A stretch of DNA of 8,426 nt, taken from contig JAAYMP010000014.1 in the NCBI GenBank assembly GCA_012521315.1, positions 1 to 8,426 of the forward strand. Direction: 5' to 3'. The notes under the pieces are model-generated. The model saw only the letters and a program-made list of their open reading frames with translations. It was not told the DNA's origin and ran no database searches. This document shows, one piece after another, positions 4,594-8,426 of the stretch; within the stretch, counting starts at the first letter, position 1; every line of letters starts with the position of its first letter. The translations under genes were made by a program, and so were the position numbers. The stretch comes from Bacillota bacterium. Its GTDB lineage: Bacteria > Bacillota > UBA4882 > UBA10575.

Positions 4594-7500
4594 TTGCGGT
4601 TAAGGACAGGGAAAATCCGGTTCCTTTATGCCTTCTTTCTTCTTTTCTTTGTTGTGGTTTTCGTTTGGGGGGTAAAGTTTTTTCCCTCCACTGCGCCGGC
4701 GGGGCGGATCAAAGACTTGGTGGAGAAGGAGATGTCCAGTTTTCTCGCGGCGGACGTACGGATCAACGAGGTTGGTCTGTTCTTTTTCGCCCCGGAGTTA
4801 AGGAAGGTGGAGATCCGGACTGTTGAGGGGAAGCCGGTTTTAACGGCGGAAAAAATCCGCCTCGGACTGGACTGGTTTAAACTGTTGACCACCGGGTCTT
4901 TAAATAAGAGCCTGCGGAATTTGGATCTGATGACAACGACGGTCTGGTTTTGGGAGACCATTGAACTATTCGGTTTCGACCCTGACGGCGGGAGCGGTAT
5001 TTTGCCGATTACGGTTGGCCTTTATAATTCTCAGCTGATCATGGAAGAACCTGGTCGGAAATGGGAGTGGGGTAATTTCACACAGTTGAAAGGCCATGTG
5101 GACCTGCGTGGTTTCCCCCAGATCCGGGCCACCGCCGAAGGGAAAAGTATGCTTGACCCGGAAGCTACGGCGGCGGTGGAAGTGGCCTATGCCGTGCAAC
5201 GCAAAGAAGGAAAACTAAGGATCAAGGTGAACTCGGCTTCCGCGCCGTTATGGGGGGAGAAGGTCTTTCGCCTTTTCCGCTACGAGCGCGAGTACAAGGT
5301 AGTGGCGGGGAAAGTCGATTCTAAGCTGGAGCTCTTACTCCAAAGGGGGAAGGTAAGTTTGGACACGGCCGCGCTGGCGCTCTCTGGCTCACGGTGGGAG
5401 TTGGCGGTATTGCCATACCCCCTGGAAGACCTCAACGCGGAGTTGACGGTCTCGTCCACTGGAATTGCGGTGCAGCATCTGAAGGGTGAGTACCACGGCG
5501 GCCGGATTAGCCTGAAAGGAAACCTGGCCACCACTTCCCTTGATCTGGATGGGCAGCTTTATGCGACCGGTTTGAATGCGGCGGATTGGGCCGCGGTTAT
5601 TCCCCAGTTGAAAACGGTGGACCTGGCCGGACTGGTCGATTTGAACCTGCAAGTTGGCGGGAGACTCAACGCCCCGGTGCTGGCGGGGGAAGTGCGGATG
5701 ACGGACGGCCGGTTGGCGATGGCCGGAACCCCCGCCGTCCTGGACGAGCTGAAGTTGCTGGCGCGGCTCGCCGGTGACGGGCTTCACCTCTCTTATTTGC
5801 AGGGACGGATCAATGGGGCCCCCTTCTTCTTGCAGGGGCGGGTCCTGGCTCTTTCCGATCCGGTTTTGGATCTAAAGGGTGAAATCAAGGATTTCCCCCT
5901 CGAAACCCTTGCCTTTGAGGGGTTGCCGCTGACCGGCGGCGGCGTTGACGCCACGCTCCATGTACATGGCCGGTTGGCGGCGCCCGAGATCAAAGGCGAA
6001 CTGGCCGGCCGTCACCTGCAGGTGGCGGGGACGACCGTGCCGTCGCTAAGGATGAGCGGGGTCTACTCATGGGCGAAGGATCACCTGGCGATTGACCGGT
6101 TAACCGTGCAGGCTTTGGGCGGACAAGCGGTGATCCGCGGCGAGTTGGGACAATTGACCGGCACGCCCATTCTGCAGCTGGACGTGCAGGCGCAGGCGGT
6201 TGCCCTGGACCAGATCCCGCCGTGGTTATGGCTGGAAGGATTCCCCGCGCTGACCGGGACGGCCGATCTTGATCTGGTTTTAAACGGCCAACTGCCGGCG
6301 CTGTCCGGCGAGGCGGAACTGGTGGTTACGGCCGGGAGCGTGGACCGTTTTTGTTATGACCAGCTTCAACTTTTGTTGCGTAGCGACGGGGACCGGCTGA
6401 CGGTACGGGCGGTTTTGCGGGAAAACGGGGGCACCATGACGGCGACCGGCTCCCTTCATGCTGACACCGGTGATTTCCAGGGGGACCTCCTCCTGCACGG
6501 GGTCAAGCCGGATGACGGGTTGCTGCCCCACCCCTTTGCCGTTTTAAACGGTGAGATTAATGGGTTGTTACAAGTGGAAGGAAACTGGACCGACAGCCGG
6601 CGGCTCAAGGGCGAAGGTTGGTTGGAGGTCTATGATTTGACCTATAACGGGCAGGAACTTGGTGTTTTAAAGCTCAAGGGGAAGGCGGAACAGGGGCGAC
6701 TGTGCTTGAATGATTCCTTTCTGCTCACCCCGGCCGGCGAAATCAAGCTCGCCGGGTTGGTAGAGTGGCAAGACCAGCCCTTCTATGCTTTGGAGGCCAA
6801 TGGCGAAGGCTTGTCGCTTGAGGACCTTACTTCCTTCTTTCCCGATTTTTCCCTGGTCACCATGGCCGGGTTAACCGACTTCAAGCTCAAGGCCACCGGT
6901 TGGGAAGCCCCGCTTCTTTCCGGGGAAGTGACCGGCGCCTGGTTGGCACTTAATGGTTATTACTTTGGGGAGGCGGCGGTTGCTTTCCGCTGGCAACAAG
7001 GGGAGCTCCAACTTGACCGTCTCCTGCTTGGTTCCGCGGAGCTGGGACTGGAGGGCAGCGGAAAGATCGGGGCCGGCCGGCAACTGGATCTGGACGTGGC
7101 CGCGGTGAACTTTCCCCTCGCCGCGCTGGACAAGCTTGTCGGGGGCTATTTACCCAACCCGGAGCTTTTAAAGAAAATCTCCGGTACGCTGAGTGGACAA
7201 GGGAGACTGCAGGGGACCATCGCCAAACCGGTCTTTGCGGGAGAGCTGAGTATAGCCGAACCGGCCTTTGCCGGGTTTGCCCTGGACTGGCTCGGGGGTG
7301 AACTCTCCTGGTCCGACCGGAAGCTCTCCTGCGACCGCTTGCGGGTGAGGCGGGGCGCAGAAGAAGTAACCGTGTACGGTCAGGTTGATTGGACGAAAGG
7401 AGCACCCTATCTCGATCTGGGCTTAAAAATGGAGAAGGCCGGGTTGGCCGATCTGTTGCTTATGGTGGGGCGCGCCCCAAAACTGCGACTTGATGCCGAT

Positions 7501-8426
7501 TTGACGGGTTATTTGCGTCTCTTTGGCTTCTTGGATCAGCCCCACCTTCGTTTGATTACCCGGTTCGAAAATGGGGAGCTCAACGGGTATACGCCATTAA
7601 GTGGCGAGCTTGACTTACAGATCGATGATTCGAAGATCACGGTCAACCGCCTGTTGCTTGATGACGGCCGGGGAGAGTTATTCGTCTCGCTCGTTTATAC
7701 TCCCGGCGTCCAAATGGAGATTAACGCCCGGACCAAAGATTTTTCGATCAAACCATTGGTTGCGCTGGCCGGACGGTCTGATCCGTCGGCGGAGGGCCGT
7801 TTTGACCTGGAAATGACGCTGGCGACGACGGATGACGGGATGCAAGGGGAGTTTAACGCCCTCCTGAAAGAGATTGTCTGGGGGAGTATCGCCGTTGATT
7901 CGTTGGGACTTGGCGGCCGGATCAACGATGACCTGGTGTGGCTGGAAGCGCAGGATCTGGGGAACCAGCGCCTTTCGATTCAAGGGAGTATCCCGCTAAA
8001 CCCGGAGTGGTTTGGCGCCTTGCGGTTACCGACGGCCTGGCCCCACCGGTATAACCAGATCGACCTCGGGCTTTCCGCGGAAAAAATGGAAGCCAGCGTT
8101 TTAAACACGTTTTTTGCCGGAACAATATTTACCGGAGGGAAGCTCGACGGCCTGATCTCTTTGAACGGGACCTGGCGCAATCCCTATTTGGTGGGGCAGA
8201 TGGCGATTGCCGGCGGGCGGGGAACGATCAACGGCATCGCTCAGGAACTCAAGGATCTAAACGGGATCCTTTCCTTCTCCAGCCGCGGGTTGGAGGTGCG
8301 GGGGTTGAACAACCGGGAAGGAAGTTACTTGGAAGGGCGGCTGGGCCGCGGGCGTTTCCGTTTGGGCGGAAGGGTGATCATGGATGGTCTGCGGCTGGAA
8401 GGCTTCGCCCTGCGCCTGACCGGCGA
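4594..8426 (+). CDS. TamB/AsmA-like giant envelope protein (3' truncated by window edge)
   Basis: An uninterrupted frame of 1277 codons still open at the right edge. It starts at TTG (4594), nine bases after AGGAGG. The N-terminus MRLRTGKIRFLYAFF... gives a positively charged head and one membrane-spanning helix (about residues 9-27), leaving the rest outside the cytoplasm. The following KDLVEKEMSSFLAADVRINEV and LRKVEIRTVEGKPVLTAEKIRLGLDW stretch is the AsmA/TamB N-terminal pattern. The remainder is almost purely short amphipathic beta strands of the type GxLxxPxLxGEVxLxxGxL, for example GGRLNAPVLAGEVRMTDGRL (355-374), GRLAAPEIKGEL (459-470), GTIAKPVFAGELSIAEP (874-890) and NGTWRNPYLVGQMAIAGGRG (1191-1210). 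TamB and its relatives form long hydrophobic beta grooves that span the periplasm and are implicated in moving phospholipids, or helping protein assembly, between inner and outer membrane. The DUF490 C-terminal domain that would separate TamB from other AsmA-like proteins lies beyond the window, so the exact subfamily is open. Presence argues for a diderm cell. Confidence 0.87.
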   Translation, partial: MRLRTGKIRFLYAFFLLFFVVVFVWGVKFFPSTAPAGRIKDLVEKEMSSFLAADVRINEVGLFFFAPELRKVEIRTVEGKPVLTAEKIRLGLDWFKLLTTGSLNKSLRNLDLMTTTVWFWETIELFGFDPDGGSGILPITVGLYNSQLIMEEPGRKWEWGNFTQLKGHVDLRGFPQIRATAEGKSMLDPEATAAVEVAYAVQRKEGKLRIKVNSASAPLWGEKVFRLFRYEREYKVVAGKVDSKLELLLQRGKVSLDTAALALSGSRWELAVLPYPLEDLNAELTVSSTGIAVQHLKGEYHGGRISLKGNLATTSLDLDGQLYATGLNAADWAAVIPQLKTVDLAGLVDLNLQVGGRLNAPVLAGEVRMTDGRLAMAGTPAVLDELKLLARLAGDGLHLSYLQGRINGAPFFLQGRVLALSDPVLDLKGEIKDFPLETLAFEGLPLTGGGVDATLHVHGRLAAPEIKGELAGRHLQVAGTTVPSLRMSGVYSWAKDHLAIDRLTVQALGGQAVIRGELGQLTGTPILQLDVQAQAVALDQIPPWLWLEGFPALTGTADLDLVLNGQLPALSGEAELVVTAGSVDRFCYDQLQLLLRSDGDRLTVRAVLRENGGTMTATGSLHADTGDFQGDLLLHGVKPDDGLLPHPFAVLNGEINGLLQVEGNWTDSRRLKGEGWLEVYDLTYNGQELGVLKLKGKAEQGRLCLNDSFLLTPAGEIKLAGLVEWQDQPFYALEANGEGLSLEDLTSFFPDFSLVTMAGLTDFKLKATGWEAPLLSGEVTGAWLALNGYYFGEAAVAFRWQQGELQLDRLLLGSAELGLEGSGKIGAGRQLDLDVAAVNFPLAALDKLVGGYLPNPELLKKISGTLSGQGRLQGTIAKPVFAGELSIAEPAFAGFALDWLGGELSWSDRKLSCDRLRVRRGAEEVTVYGQVDWTKGAPYLDLGLKMEKAGLADLLLMVGRAPKLRLDADLTGYLRLFGFLDQPHLRLITRFENGELNGYTPLSGELDLQIDDSKITVNRLLLDDGRGELFVSLVYTPGVQMEINARTKDFSIKPLVALAGRSDPSAEGRFDLEMTLATTDDGMQGEFNALLKEIVWGSIAVDSLGLGGRINDDLVWLEAQDLGNQRLSIQGSIPLNPEWFGALRLPTAWPHRYNQIDLGLSAEKMEASVLNTFFAGTIFTGGKLDGLISLNGTWRNPYLVGQMAIAGGRGTINGIAQELKDLNGILSFSSRGLEVRGLNNREGSYLEGRLGRGRFRLGGRVIMDGLRLEGFALRLTG

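Noticed and set aside
1..8426. CRISPR arrays, insertion sequences, phage or defence genes
   Set aside because: No regularly spaced repeats, transposase-like frames or terminal inverted repeats were found; the window appears to be ordinary chromosomal DNA apart from the intergenic region noted.

Overview
The window looks like chromosomal DNA from a spore-former-related but diderm (outer-membrane-bearing) member of the Firmicutes/Bacillota, possibly Limnochordia-like. This is an inference from gene content. A bacterial-type glutaminyl-tRNA synthetase and a YgdL/TcdA-type enzyme sit beside a secreted protein with a SpoIVB-type (S55) peptidase signature and a giant TamB/AsmA-like envelope protein. 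TamB-like proteins are expected only where there is an outer membrane. Strong AGGAGG-type ribosome sites and a TTG start fit a Firmicute. The coding DNA is GC-rich and the intergenic DNA is visibly AT-richer.

Layout. (1) 3-851, plus: the C-terminal half of glnS, cut by the left edge. (2) 852-1508: a 657-base stretch holding a 28-codon minus-strand gene for a single-pass membrane microprotein (1064-1150) with its own ribosome site and an intrinsic terminator (963-997). It also holds a plus-strand promoter-like sequence (1281-1310) and a very strong plus-strand terminator (1485-1510). No plus-strand protein gene lies between them, so a structured non-coding RNA of about 190 nt is proposed. (3) 1509-2306, minus: tcdA, with an unusual four-cysteine insertion. 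(4) 2307-2589: divergent intergenic region with a polypyrimidine tract. (5) 2590-4443, plus: secreted S55-family protein whose Ser and His motifs are in the opposite order to SpoIVB. (6) 4594 to the right edge, plus: TamB/AsmA-like protein, at least 1277 residues, open at the edge, with a roughly 104-residue internal period.

How the genes fit together. glnS and tcdA both concern tRNA (glutaminylation; ct6A37 formation) but are convergent and separate transcription units. The S55 protein and the TamB-like protein are codirectional, about 150 bases apart with no convincing terminator between them. Both carry an N-terminal export signal or anchor, so a shared cell-envelope role is plausible. The least explained DNA is 1150-1510, where the microprotein leader and the putative ncRNA promoter face each other across an inverted repeat.
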